From Spirometra erinaceieuropaei (Eukaryota; Platyhelminthes; Cestoda; Diphyllobothriidea; Diphyllobothriidae): DNA of 64,000 bases. The first letter of the stretch is position 1, and each line of letters starts with the position of its first letter. A program made the translations under genes and the position numbers. The notes under the pieces are model-generated. The model did no database searches. It was not told the origin of the DNA and saw nothing but the letters and a program-made list of their open reading frames with translations. Shown here piece by piece: positions 12,011 through 23,885 of this stretch. The DNA lies in contig CACRXP010000037.1 of NCBI GenBank assembly GCA_902702965.1, positions 1,357,358 through 1,421,357 on the forward strand, given 5' to 3'.

Positions 12011-15000
12011 GTGAGTGGGTCTGAAAAGCATTTCGTGGTCAAAGTAACCCCAAAATTACTTCTTAAAACGGCGCAATATAACGAAATGAGCGCAAATGAG
12101 CGATGAAGTCTATGACAAGAGATGCCAACAAAACCAAAAATTTTGGAGAGGACACTCCAAGCTAATTCATCCGCTTTAGAGGGAATAAAAGATTAACCGA
12201 TGTATGCCGCTTACATATGCAGCTTACACCGAAGAATCTTGCGCTCCTTAATACCGTCAAAAGCGAGCTCACAGCGGCGTCCGACTGTTTTTGGGAATTA
12301 TTATCCTGTATGTGCATATGGCTAGCCAAAATGATATTTTCATCCGGTTTCTCAACCGGCGTCTTAAGTGCAAGTGTGTGCCGTGCAGCACGATACTTGA
12401 TTATGGTTTTTCATGGCTGTCTTACCCTACTCAGGACTCCAATGTACACTTGATGTGACATCTCGGTGAGACTTGTTAAAAGGCTGGAGCGTAATTCGGA
12501 AATAAGCATTCGACTCAGAGATAACCGAACGTTTCGTCATCTGGTATTTCCGTAGTAAGGTATAAACGGTAGGGTCAGCTGCTTTAATAAATAATGTTTT
12601 GTTTTACATATAATTTTATAAAAAGGTCGAAATGGTAACTGGAGTAAGGAGGACAGTTGGGAAGCAATCACAGAGTTATCATAAATATTTTTTTACTTTC
12701 AAGGGTAAGTAGAACTTCCAAAGTGAGACGAATTTAAAAAGGCCCTCGAGAGAGGGAATTGTATGATTTCTATTTATTTAAGAAATCATTTTTACATGCT
12801 GGATGGATGGCAAGAGCGTGTATAAAATTTTATGTACAACTTTTCAACCCTTTTTAGATGCACTCAATAACCTTGTGGATTATTAAAGACGCAGGTTTCG
12901 TCAGTTTCCTAACCAAATCATCTGTTTAATCTCAAATGCTCTATTTCAACTCTAAGTAACATCTCACTGAAGTGCTAACACTCGTGTTTTTTTTGAATGA
13001 GTCATACATTTTACTTAAAAGTTATGTAAAAACGAAAACCTGAAGAATAAAACAATTTGCGTCTGTGTCTTTGGCCTTTGGAACCCTTCACTTGCTTTCC
13101 CGCTTGTTTCTTTTGGGACCAAAAACGAAAATTATAAAATAGGAGTGAGCCAAAGTATCGCTTTCACTACTATCACTAACGTTCATTGCTTTTTGTGCTC
13201 TTTTTTGCAAACTAACCTGAAATACCTAAAACATAGACATTTGCCGTGCGTTTTCAAATAAAGAAGCTTGTTCAGTGGTCACATAGTGCTAATAATGCTG
13301 TATGCCGCAAAATCTGTTTTTTGCATTTAGAAGAAGACTGAAATCATGCGAAATGCTAAACGAAAATGCTTCCCAGCATTTAGGAAGATGGAGTTGTTAA
13401 TTAGGACCAGGAACTTGTGCTTATTTTTGATCCGAAAAAAGCCTCAAGTTATTCTTTTGTCCACAGTTAAGGTATAATTTGATAACATACCTCCGTACTG
13501 ATTTTCATCTAGGCCTTAACTGCAGGAAGCATTGCTGCACCATCGTCAATATTTGCATAAGTGTGAGGGCAGATATAGATCGCCCCTGCGATATGTGAAT
13601 GAGGAAATCCTTTGCGTACCCAGGTTTTCCGTTCAAAAAATACAGCTAAAAACGCAGAAAGTTTAATTGGCATCCAAAATTTACAGGGCAACGAGGCAAT
13701 GTTTGCAAATGATTTCGATTAACTCAAAACTGCCAAAAGTCATCTCATAGACATCTGCATTGCCTACTGTCACCTGTTCAGCTGTATTGGAAACTACGCA
13801 AACTCATATAAATCTGGCTGCTAACCCACAATATTTTCATTAATTACGTCGTATTCTCTGTTTTTGGGTGTATTTGCGAGTTCTTTTGTACGGCCAAGAT
13901 GCTTAATTAAGCCTCATGTTTTTAATCATCGTACAATTTTGCGGTGACCCTTCAGAAAATAAGAAAACCTTACATTGTCCCTTAAGACTCAGGCGTTTTT
14001 ATTATAAATTACAATTTGCTGGCAGTTGAATTCTGTTATGAATAACCTTTTCATGATCTTCGGCAGTCGTCCTTCTGTGTGCCTATCACCACACACTTAG
14101 AGAGGGCGGTTTTGTAGATGTCAGTTGCTTTGGTTGCCTCCGTTCACACCGGAGATTACCGTTAGGCGACCGCGTTTTAGGTTATTTTCTTCAGCTTGGC
14201 AGACATAAAAGAAGCGCTCAAAGCCTTTTCTGTAGCACACTCACGAGGTTGTTTCCGCTCATAAGCCAACTGGGCATCAACATAGAATCATGATTGCAAT
14301 ATTCATGAGTAACGATGGTAACCGTGGCGCCTTTCTGCTTCAAATGCTTCCGCCAGTTGGTAATTCTTAGAAAAACTCAATGCTATTTTTCAACATTTTG
14401 AAAGCGACTCAGGGAACGAAGATGAAAATTAATTAATCCAAGGTAACCGCCAAATAAGCTTTGTATAAAACACTCTGCAACTGGGCACTTTCGATAGCTA
14501 AGAACAAAGTTAAATTCCCAAACCGACTTGGAAGCCTGAGCAATGACAAGGTTCTAGCCAACCAAATTTGCCCATTGATGCTTGCTGCGCTAGATTTGCG
14601 GCTAATTGGCAAATATGAAAGAAAAATCGTAACTATCGTCTGATTGTTCATTTGAAGGTAACGAAGTAGACTCATTTAAAGTTCGCCATTTGTGTTGCTA
14701 CTAACAGGGCCTAACCGCTTACTTTAACACATATTTGAATGCAGCAGCATGCACAGAATTCATGTTCGTAGTGATTAAAATCGTCAAAAGACTGAGATGC
14801 CTACAAAAATCGACGAATAACAGCTCTTGTTTTGTAAGCTGTAAAATATACTAAAGAAATTTCTGGCAAATCTGATTAATTCCTTATTAAAATCTAACCG
14901 TTGTGGTGGCGTTCTGTATTATAGCTGTTCTTTTCTCATCAATTGCCTTAATACTGCTATTGTTAATCGACAATGCATACCTGATTGTGCTTAGTCTGAC

Positions 15001-15379
15001 TACTGTATTTTAAAGGCTCGGTTCCTCTGCACAACTTGCCCTATTGGTAATGGGATAGCGGTTGCATCGAATGCTCTAGCCTACATTTTGATTAAAACGC
15101 CCAATGAAAAGATAGACGTTTTTTACCGAGAACATTTTCAATAAAAGATGATGATGAGTACTATGTGACTTTGATGGATAAGGCCGTGTAAGGTACGCAG
15201 TCTAGTAGACAAAATGGAAACAGTAAATATGCCTTTTCTTGCACGAGAAATTGCCCGCCTCCCAATTCGTCATGTTTACTTCTCGAGCTCTATGATTCCT
15301 AAGTTTTGCAATTTGGAAAGAAACATGCTCCAGAAATTGAACCTTAGCCTGCAATATCCTCATCTAAACGTTATTATGT

Positions 15380-15790
15380 CCCAGAAGGAAGGTAGAACAG
15401 GAAGAGTGCCGGTTTGGGGGACAGACACTTTATTGGCAACTCACGGTCACGAGAGGTTGCAGCTTGTCAGAAAGACGCGCTATTTATGTTGCCCACCGTG
15501 CGTTCTCGGACATTCCGCCAATTGACGTGCCAGCCGTTGAGGCTGTTCTAGAACGTTCCTGCCAAGGGCGCGCTGATCGCTGATTGGCCACCGCGTGCGC
15601 GATAGTCCCCCTGCGGTAACGTCTGGGATGTCCTACCTCCATTGATTGGGCCGCACGCGTGAGCAAAGCCACCACACGTGCTCTACGCCGCAGTGCGCGG
15701 TGGTCGGCCGTCTAACTTCACGCATGTCTCACGCCGCCGGTTTGGCTTCCTTTTCAGGGCCTTAGGCCACGGCTCCACACCGTCTGCACT
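15380..15790 (-). promoter_or_regulatory. LTR-like promoter/poly(A) cluster (possible solo LTR)
   Basis: On the minus strand, in order: CACGTG E-box, two CCAAT boxes (GCCCAATCAATGG at about 15645, GGCCAATCAG at about 15583), a heat-shock-type element, a TATA-like CATAAATAG at 15480-15488, and AATAAAG at 15429-15434 about 50 bases further on. Promoter signals followed closely by a poly(A) signal is the U3-R-U5 pattern of retroviral-type LTRs. The block is much richer in GC than its surroundings. One edge at TGTTATGG (about 15800) would fit a 5' TG, but I could not fix the ends or a target duplication, and no gag-pol lies beside it. It could instead be a host promoter. Confidence 0.35.
15546..15558. 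promoter_or_regulatory. Perfect three-unit heat-shock element
   Basis: TTC-TA-GAA-CG-TTC: three alternating nTTCn/nGAAn units at exact 5-base spacing, the binding site of trimeric HSF. It lies about 60 bases upstream of the TATA-like box and downstream of two CCAAT boxes on the minus strand. The match is exact; use in vivo is inference. Confidence 0.45.
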
Positions 15791-16199
15791 CTCCATAACA
15801 TTATCTGTTAGATTTAGTTTTAGTGTTGCTCATCAATTACCGTGCTTAGGTTCCTAGTCATCAGCCGTTTCATTCGTATTCCCTGGGATTTTGTATATCA
15901 AAGACGAGTTACCCAGTCGGATCAAAGTTATTCCCATGCTGCTTCCTTTTACGAGTAGATATTGTGCATGACAAACGTTTTAACTACAAACTGTCTGATT
16001 ATCTAACATTTGCATTTCCAGGAATGGTTATTGAGTTTATTTCCGGCATTCCTCGACATTCTGCATAAATGTATACATATGCATTTTCTAGATGTCGTCT
16101 ATATTTTGCGTTACATCTCTTGTCACGCAGTCGTAAAATTGTGCACGTAATATACTTGTTATTTACGTAACACATGCAAAAAGCGCGGAGACTTGGGTG

Positions 16200-17600
16200 G
16201 AACTAGTTTAAGAGCCACCGGAAATGACGCGTTGTCTTAAAAATGGGAGCGTTCATTTTCGAAGTCAACCGACTAGCCGCTGCCAGGACAAAAAGCGAGA
16301 TCCGCAGGACTCAAGTGCTACGGATCACTGAAGACGACAGTCTACCGTGCCATGTTGTCTACACTGTCAAATGAGATTTCGGGCCCAGATTAACCTCCTT
16401 GAACATCTGTAAACAGAGTGCTGTGCCAACACGTCTAACCCACCACTTATTTAACAACACGAGAATTCGATTGTCGCATCCGATGATGTCCCCCGTGTAC
16501 TCCACGACAACGTGAAGCGGAGACGGTGACTTTCGCGTGAGGCAGTAACCTTGTGCCGCATCTACCGCGCTCCTTCCTCCACCTGGGCCCGGTGTCAAGA
16601 CAGCCAAGAAGACCGGAGGCGGGGTAGGGGGCAGATAGATAGCACGGTCAGCACGCCCCTGCACACCCCCTGATCCGCACAGCAAATGGCCGAGATATTT
16701 ACCAACAGCAAAAGTCGGAAGGGCCGCAGAGTTCCCAATGTTCGCGACGTCTGCCGGCAACTGGGTCTGCAACAGCACAACAAGTTATTGGCATTTGTTA
16801 TGGTGCGCATATCAATGACACCTGCCAGGATCCGATATGGTCCCCGTGCTGGTCTTGCGAATCCATCACTTGAACAGTTTTGGGGACACATTTAACGTAC
16901 ATTTAACAACAGACCAGCATTAACGCTAATGTTTGCAGCATAAAAATATTAACTGTCTCTAGCAACACACAACCCCCACCGTCTAAACACAAGTATTAAA
17001 TCAATTCTAATATGTTGTCGTTGCGACCGCATGCCAGCACTGCCCCATAAGGCTGATCGGGCACTTGTGAGATCGTCGAACGACGTCGGCGACCCAGTAT
17101 CTGTAGCGCCGGTATACACCTGGCACGCAAGACGCATGCTGATAGTTTCCATAGACAAACTGCCACCGAACAAATATAAATTGGCTACAGTGGATGCGCA
17201 CGTAACCAACCGAAGCACAGCTGTGATCATTATTGTGGCACCAACCAGTACCTCGGCACACGAGGAAAATACAGCCAGAGGGACGTAACCAGGGTCCGCA
17301 ACCCGGAGTAACAGCTAAGGTCAGTGCGGATGGGGCGATGATCGCAACGTTCACAAGCCGACCCCCGACGGGAGGCACGTGGAGTGATAACAGTCACCGT
17401 TCCCCACTCCCTCCGCCACGTCGACTACAGTGATAATCCCTGTGCCTATGTGGGCGATGAGGGCCAAGCGCAAAGCAGTGTTTTCCAGCGGGAGGCAGGG
17501 TGATTAACGACTCCCCTCACCCGTCCTCCCTGAGGCGCGCACTGCAAGGATAAACCCGTTTTACTAACGCATTGTTAACGGGGTCGTTAACTCTTACGCC
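16200..17600. other. GC-rich tract of unknown origin
   Basis: Clearly richer in G+C and CpG than the AT-rich intron around it, with overlapping ORFs on both strands (for example 16359-16778 minus and 17031-17288 plus). None has a recognisable domain, and overlapping ORFs are expected where GC is high. It may be a decayed mobile element or horizontally acquired repeat. Confidence 0.4.
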
Positions 17601-18659
17601 TATGAATACTGTGGGTCGCGGTATGGCATTCATTTCGGACCATGGAGGCTTGTGAGGTCAGACACTTGTTTCGCTGATATTTTTTCACAGTACGACTTCC
17701 TCAGAAAATAATCGCTAACGTGGGTAAATCAGTCTAATTGAGACCCAGACTTATAATGCACGATTTGAAGACACAGATGTGGCCAACCGGTTGCAGCTGT
17801 ATCATGCAGCGACAGACTACCGGAGAAACACGTGTCGGAGTTTTTAGTCCGCACGAACTTTGTCAAATATTGCAAATCGCTTTGGACTTCCACATACCGT
17901 CTGTTGGCAGTTTGCAAATATTACGCGGTTCTTCCGCAGTGGGTGGTGGACTTTGACATAAATGCTCACATTGTCTTTTATTCTGGGCATTCCGTGCATT
18001 TGGTATCTCTAACTTTTCAACTTCACCAACTAATGGTTCGTGTAGGAAATTAATTCAGGAGCGTAAGGTAAAAAGATTTCTATTTGATAAATATGAACGA
18101 TAAAGCATCTATCCATCAACTGCGCTTAAATTTAAACAAGTAGGTCACCACATTCTTCACGTAAACTGATTGTCCTCTCACTTCCTGGTTGCTTAATCAG
18201 AGATTTCGTGATCCACCCAGTGCGTAGCATTTTCCGCCCACTTTTCGGCGAAACATCGTCAAAGTATAGAAATTAAGGAGGATGACGTCGTATGAGTGTG
18301 ACGGTGGTATGATTATAAAGGCATTATTTAATCGAAATTTGTATTGTTTTATGGGTAACGATGTAAACATGCGATGCTAAATGGTAATTCCAGTGAATCC
18401 TCGTCAGCATCTTCAGCGCATATGGTATATGTGCACTTGAAGCAGGCCTGTCGATTGATTGAACAATTAAATGCGGAGAAATTCCTTTGTTTACGTGGTT
18501 TGGACCTTTTGTTGAATCTGCCCCGGGAGGTCCTCAGCAGTATGTCTGAATAAAAATAAAATGATGTTACTATCATCAGTAGACGTATGCCGCATATTAG
18601 TGAACAATATATACTGGACAACGGACAGTATCGAGACATGCGTCTTGCTTTAACCACAT

Positions 18660-19320
18660 GGACAGCGATCCCATCAACCTCATGGTCAAGGTAAAACCAA
18701 CTTTGAGCAAAAGAGAATGCGACGCGAAGAAGCATTTTATGTTAACAGTGGAAGCGCTCAAGACACTGGTGGATGGGTCAAGTGCTTCGATACTACAATC
18801 AGACAAATGGCGATTTGCAGCTAAGCAAGCTCAGGCGAAACACATTCAAAATACTGACAATCTGGTGGAGGATTAATGGACTAACTTTTGATGTACTAAT
18901 GGAGCAGTGAGGTTGTTGACGCAGATGACAAAGAACTTAGCGATCTGCATACATTTAAGGATAAGGAAGATGTTACGACTGACCGTTAAAAATACGGTCG
19001 CGTTACAACAAATTGCATGGACTAACCAAATTACGCAAACTGATCAAATGCGGCAAAACAATTCAATATAGAATTGGAATGCTCCGATATTCGAGGCCTC
19101 TAATCCTGGGTATACAAACAGTAGTTCGTTCAACTGCCTAGTTCCCGGAACATCTAAAGGGGATGCAGCCGAAAGCAGATGAAGACGTGGTACCATTTGA
19201 TGTCATTTTTAACTTGATTCCATTGGAATCCGTAGCCAAAACCGTTAAATAAGTGCTAGGGAAGCGAGATCACACGAGCGAAACGGTGAAGCGGAGACAT
19301 GCAGTAGAAGCTTTTGAATT
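18660..19320 (+). pseudogene. Decayed Penelope-like reverse transcriptase fragment
   Basis: In the frame around 19150-19320 the translation runs PFDVIFNLIPLESVAKTV, then a stop, then an RRHAVEAFEF-like stretch. This matches the PLE RT block SFDV-x-SLFT-x-IPL. Upstream, DKELSDLHTFK (about 18925-18960) resembles the L-x-D-x-x-T-Y-K segment of PLE RTs, and an open stretch at 18658-18876 may be N-terminal PLE sequence. Stops and frame changes show it is dead. It ends exactly where the foldback MITE begins (TA at 19321), so the MITE probably landed in it. Confidence 0.45.
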
Positions 19321-19322
19321 TA

Positions 19323-20317
19323 CAGTGCGTGACCTATCTCATGAAATGTTGGCTGAAATTCTGAAATGCGTTTTCGAATAGGAAGGATTACTTGGTCGCG
19401 GTTGTGATACTGATTATCTTAAGACATATTGTTATACCGTTTTGGACTTGGCAGGATGTCGACTTTTAAATGCACTTCTTTTCAATCTCCTGTAGAAAGC
19501 GTGCTCGGTAAAAAAATGACTACTTAAGTAGCATGCATTTTTCCCATTGATTTTCGATGGTCTTGGAAATTCAAAAATATTTTATAGAAACCACAAACAA
19601 AATTATGCTGTCTTTTAGTCGATCAATAGAGAATCACGTCTTCTTTATATTGTATACTTAAGAAAGGAGTATAATTAGGTTTTAAAAAAGTTTCCAATTA
19701 TGAGACTTTTTAAGACCGCGATATGTCAATTCACATAGCATCGTACCTGGCCGTTTACCACTGCTCCTCATGAAATGTACAACATGGTCCGCATCCATTG
19801 CAAAATTTTATGGACCCTGTATAATATCTCTTTAATGACACAGAAAAATTTGGGATTTTCTTTACGCGGAACGCATGCACCTTGTAGAGTGTAACCACTA
19901 AGCGCTAATGCAACGAATGATCAGGCTTAAATTTTTCGGCAATTAGAAAACTTTTTTAAAACCTAATTATACTCCTTTCTTAAGTATAAAATATAAAGAA
20001 AACGTGAGTCTCTATTGATTGACTAAAAGACAGCATAATTTTGTTTGTGGTTTCTGTAAAATATATTTGAATTTCCAAGACCATCGAAAATCAATGGGAA
20101 AAATGTATGCTACTTAAGTAGTCATTTTTTACCGAGCACGCTTTCTACAGGAGATTGAAAAGAAGTGCATTTAAAAGCCGACATCCTGCCAAGTCCAAAA
20201 TGTTATAAGAGTATGCCTTAAGATAATCAGTAGTACAACCGCGACCAAGTAATCCTTCCTATTCGAAAACGCATTTCAGAATTTCAGCCAACATTTCATG
20301 AGATAGGTCACGCACTG
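19323..20317. mobile_element. 995-bp foldback MITE, copy 1 (about 371-bp terminal inverted repeats)
   Basis: The left arm (19323-19693) begins CAGTGCGTGACC and the right arm (19947-20317) ends with its reverse complement GGTCACGCACTG. The arms match nearly base for base by eye, including ACTTAAGTAG and CATCGAAAATCAATGGGAAA blocks. A TA lies outside each end, consistent with TA target duplication, as for Tc1/mariner elements, whose fish members also start TACAGTG. The ~250-bp loop has no ORF of note, so the element is non-autonomous. Its close arm identity and intact ends suggest it is younger than the copies at 47 and 50 kb. Assignment to Tc1/mariner is inference from ends and TA only. Confidence 0.8.
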
Positions 20318-21457
20318 TACTTCCCAGAACACACCAAAATGTCGGGTGTTCCATGCAAAAACGTAGCATACGGAAGCCAGTTGGATAAGAAATCTCAGCT
20401 TCATCGTACGGAATGTGTAATAAAGGCATGAAAGGGCAATGGTGTTATAACAGAATCCAGTGGCTTGTAGTATATGCCCATAAAACCATCGTTAACATCA
20501 AGAGACACATGGAGTAACAACTGAAATATGTATTACACCCTGTCTACCAGAAAGGCACATAAAAATGGGAGCGGAGGAAAACGCAACTGCCATTTCTGAG
20601 TTTTGAGATCCGTCAAAAGTAGAAAGAACTCATTACAAGGATTTGACTTACAAATGATATGCCTATCTTTCTGCTAAATAGTTAATGCATTATTAATATC
20701 TACGCGTTGAAATTACTGTATTTCTATCCGCCTCTACCGTTTCCGCTAGGTATTTTTCGTCGACACTTTATAAAAAATTCATAACATAGACTCTGAAACT
20801 TGTAGACTTATCGACGTAATTTTCATGTAAATCGCGCTTTTGCGTGGAACTGTACTGCCGTTCAGGGAGCGCCCTCTGGCATGTCCATGTGGCGTATCAA
20901 TAATTTGAAAAACAGTGACATTTCGTTACATTCGTCATTAAAATTTCGACCACTGATTTCTGCCAATATATAAGCGACCACGTGTAATTCCTAAGACAGC
21001 TTGTTGTTTCGGGCTTGGCTCACTTGCAAGATGGAACACTATTAACCCCAGCTTTTTCTGAGAAAATTTCTACGGCATTTTCACACTTATGTAAAGCAGT
21101 TTTCTTGGTTATCTGATAAATTTGTGAAGCCTTTTTGAAATTTGGCTGAATTTTAAAAAATCATTTGTCGTTGGTTGGACTTATGTTTCTGCCTTATTTA
21201 TTGCGGCGGTCTTTGAATGTCTGGGCTGATCCATTAAATTATACTAGATGGAGGCCAAGGGAACTTTGTACGTGAACCTGTAAGTGTCCCAGGAACGGTC
21301 GTTTAAAACTTGTTGTCTGTATTTGTGCGAATATTTGTGGGAAATTCTCATAAGCTTCTGCGAACGCAACAGCAGATCATTTGGAAAGGGTATTAAAATG
21401 TTTATTATTGAAGCAGTACTTGTATCTGAGTGATTATTCAAATCAAAATATTTGCAG

Positions 21458-21671
21458 GTCGTCCTTCTAAAGTTGAACAGGTAACTTACAAGATAACCTT
21501 ACTGACGGGAGCAGAAGACGACGCTGGCACAACCGCCAATATCTACATACGTCTGCTAGATGACAAAAGCGGCACAGAATCTGGTTTTCGTCCACTTCCA
21601 AGATCTTCTAAAACTACTTTCGCATGCGAAAGCAAGAATGTCTTCAATATCACCTCCATGAAACTCAGCAA
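21458..21671 (+). CDS. PLAT-domain (LOXHD1-like) protein, exon: N-terminal half of the last PLAT domain
   Basis: Acceptor TTTGCAG; the first two bases GT complete Gly with the G left by the exon ending at 12010. It encodes a short linker, then VTYKITLLTGAEDDAGTT, ANIYIRLLDDKSGT and NVFNITSMKLS. These are the TGx...AGT-x-A-x-V/I acidic loop, L-x-x-x-x-G and F-x-I strands of a PLAT domain, closer to consensus than the preceding domain. The end is less certain: the only nearby donor in place is AA|GTGCCT at 21672, which leaves two bases, whereas the last exon needs one (see findings). Confidence 0.8.
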
Positions 21672-22129
21672 GTGCCTTTTAACATTGAACGATGTTTTTT
21701 GGTTTTTAAAGGAGACTTAAACACACACGAGGACTTTGTTCACTGCATATGTTGGCATGTTTATTACGTCACCCTCTAAAGTAAAAAAAATGGTTATTGG
21801 GAGTTTTGAGTTTCCAAATTCATTACTTGTTCTCATTTGCAACAAAAGATTAGGCATCTCATCAAGAAAATATTCAAAATCGTGGCTTCGAATAGTCGGT
21901 ATCCATGCTTCTTTTTGTTTCATCTGTACCGTCTTCTCTGCACACTAGTTCTCCTGAGCAAGAAATCGAGCCACGCAAAGGAGACTTAATATATTCAGAT
22001 CACAGTTTTCCTAAGACTAAAATTTAACCACAAACAATTGCAACTTTTGCGAATTAGAAATCAGAAATGTAGTTCAAGACTCACTTGAGCCCATTTTTAC
22101 AGATAGTATTCAGCAGTCGAAATCAGTAC

Positions 22130-23885
22130 TGATGAATAGCAGTTACCAATATCTGAACAAAAAACAAAAGTCGGGAACTGCTGACAATAACTCAACACAG
22201 AAGTTAGAGCACCTGAAAGAGAATAAAAATATTTTGGTAGCTAGGCCGGATAAAGGAAAAGGTGTAGTTATAAGGAATAGAGTGGATTGTGGCAAAAATC
22301 CAGTCCATATTGTCAGATCAGAAGAAATTCAAGAAAGCTGACAAAAAAGAAGAATCCACGAATGAAGCGAAGCATAAATGACCGACTGCTTACGCAGACT
22401 CCGTTCAGGAGGCTTCGTAAGCGATCGCGAACTCCAAAACCTCTGCCCTGTAGGCGCACACATTCCTCGATTGTATGGTCTACTGAAGATCCACAAGAAC
22501 GGCCTATCAGTCCGTCCGATCTTGGACATGGGCAACTGTCCCTCCCATGCGATAGAGAAGTGGTTAGCAGAGAAACTCAAACCTCTACTTGAACTTGTAC
22601 TTACTTGTACCTCTACAGTATCAGCTAGCACCGCATACCTATCGGAATACCTTCGAATTCATTGAAGGCGGCAAAGACCTAAAGCTGGACGGTATCGCTT
22701 TCCTTTGATGTCTCATCGCTCTTCACAAACGTCCCGGTCACAGATACAGTCAAGTACATATGAGTATTCGTGTCAACGAAGCATCAAAAAATAGGTATTC
22801 CGACGAACGCACCCAGGGAACTATTGCTAAAATGCACACAACCAAATGTAAAGACAAATAAACAGAATTGCTATGGCATCGCTTTTTAGTCCTCTCCTAG
22901 CCGATGTCTTCATGGGCAAGCTGGAGAAGTTTCTGCCAAACAACCCAATCAATAAGCTAAGCCATTACGATCACTACGTTGACATACTTGCAATGGTCAA
23001 CAGAGAAACTATTATAAACACCCTCTTGGATGTTGAAAATCAAGCACATTCGTCGACCTGGTTTACACTGGAGGTGGAAAGGGTAGGCACTCTGCCTCTC
23101 CTAGACGTCCTTCTAAGCAGAAGAGCTGACGGCAGCATTCGAAGAAACGTCTATCGGAAGGACACCTGATCTGGGCAATATACGAACTTGTACGGTTTCA
23201 TACCCCTTCGACAGATACGTAATCTAGTCCGCCGTTTGGCGCAAAGGGCTGGAAAAATCTGTTCGGCGGATAGCGTTGATTAGGAACTTAGAAGAATCCA
23301 GCACCCGGGTATCCTGACAGATTTATTAAGAAATCTTTCCAAACGACTGGCGAAACCCATCATACCGACGACGGAAAAGAAAAATCTGTTCCTCAAAGTT
23401 CCCTTGCAAGGGAACGCGACAAGAGAAATCCTGAGAAGGCGCCTTGCCCAAGCCGTTCCACGGACTTTCCCGACAGCAGGAGTTCAAGCATTGTTTTCGG
23501 CCAAACCCGTCATAAGGGGGGAAAGTAGGATAAATTTCCAAATCAGGCCACCTCCAATGTGCATTTGCTCCTTTACCTGCTCCAGTGGAACAGGCCACAT
23601 TGGTCGTACGAGTCGGCGCCTCTCCACAGGAATACGAGAACACCTGCCAGCATGGCTCAGGAAAGTTAACGCTTCATCTGAGCACACATGGTTGATTCTG
23701 GACATCGTAGGGATCCCAACGAAGCCTTGTGGTTTACACGGTCCCACCTAACTATCCTAAGTGACTGGGTCAGCGCTTACTAACAGCAACAACAGAGGCG
23801 ACTGCCATTAGACTACAGAGATCGGTCCTGTGCGCGCAGAAGAACCTCTTGCATGCATCGCGTCTGCCATGGGCATGGATACATT
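22130..23885 (+). mobile_element. Decayed Penelope-like element, RT plus GIY-YIG endonuclease
   Basis: Collinear PLE motifs occur in different frames: ILVARPDKGKGVVI (about 22230), PRLYGLLKIHKNGLSVRPIL (about 22470), SPLLADVFMGKLE (about 22890), HYVDILAMV (about 22975), LPLLDVLLSRRADGS (about 23090), and the nuclease GHIGRTSRRLS with REHLPAWL (about 23600). Multiple stops and frameshifts make it a pseudogene. The catalytic YVDD is reduced to YVD-I, as if one Asp codon had been lost. Its nuclease end matches the element at 1-312, so these are the same family. It sits in the intron between the last two PLAT exons. The 5' limit is approximate. Confidence 0.8.

Larger units (their letters stand above)
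12011..21457 (+). other. 9.4-kb intron of the PLAT gene, filled with repeats
   Basis: Bounded by GTGAGT and TTTGCAG, with matching phases on both sides. It contains the LTR-like cluster, the GC-rich tract, a PLE RT relic and a foldback MITE, listed separately. The remaining parts (12.0-15.3 and 20.3-21.4 kb) show nothing recognisable. Further PLAT exons in phase 1-1 could hide here, but I did not see any. Confidence 0.55.

Noticed and set aside
16359..17433. Overlapping ORFs on both strands of the GC-rich tract (139, 123, 98, 93 and 85 codons)
   Set aside because: Long random ORFs are expected at high GC; frames overlap and none shows a known motif.
21717..21923. Minus-strand ORF with natural-looking sequence (TLEGDVINMPTYAVNKVLV)
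   Set aside because: Lies antisense just after a PLAT exon; no family, no splice support.
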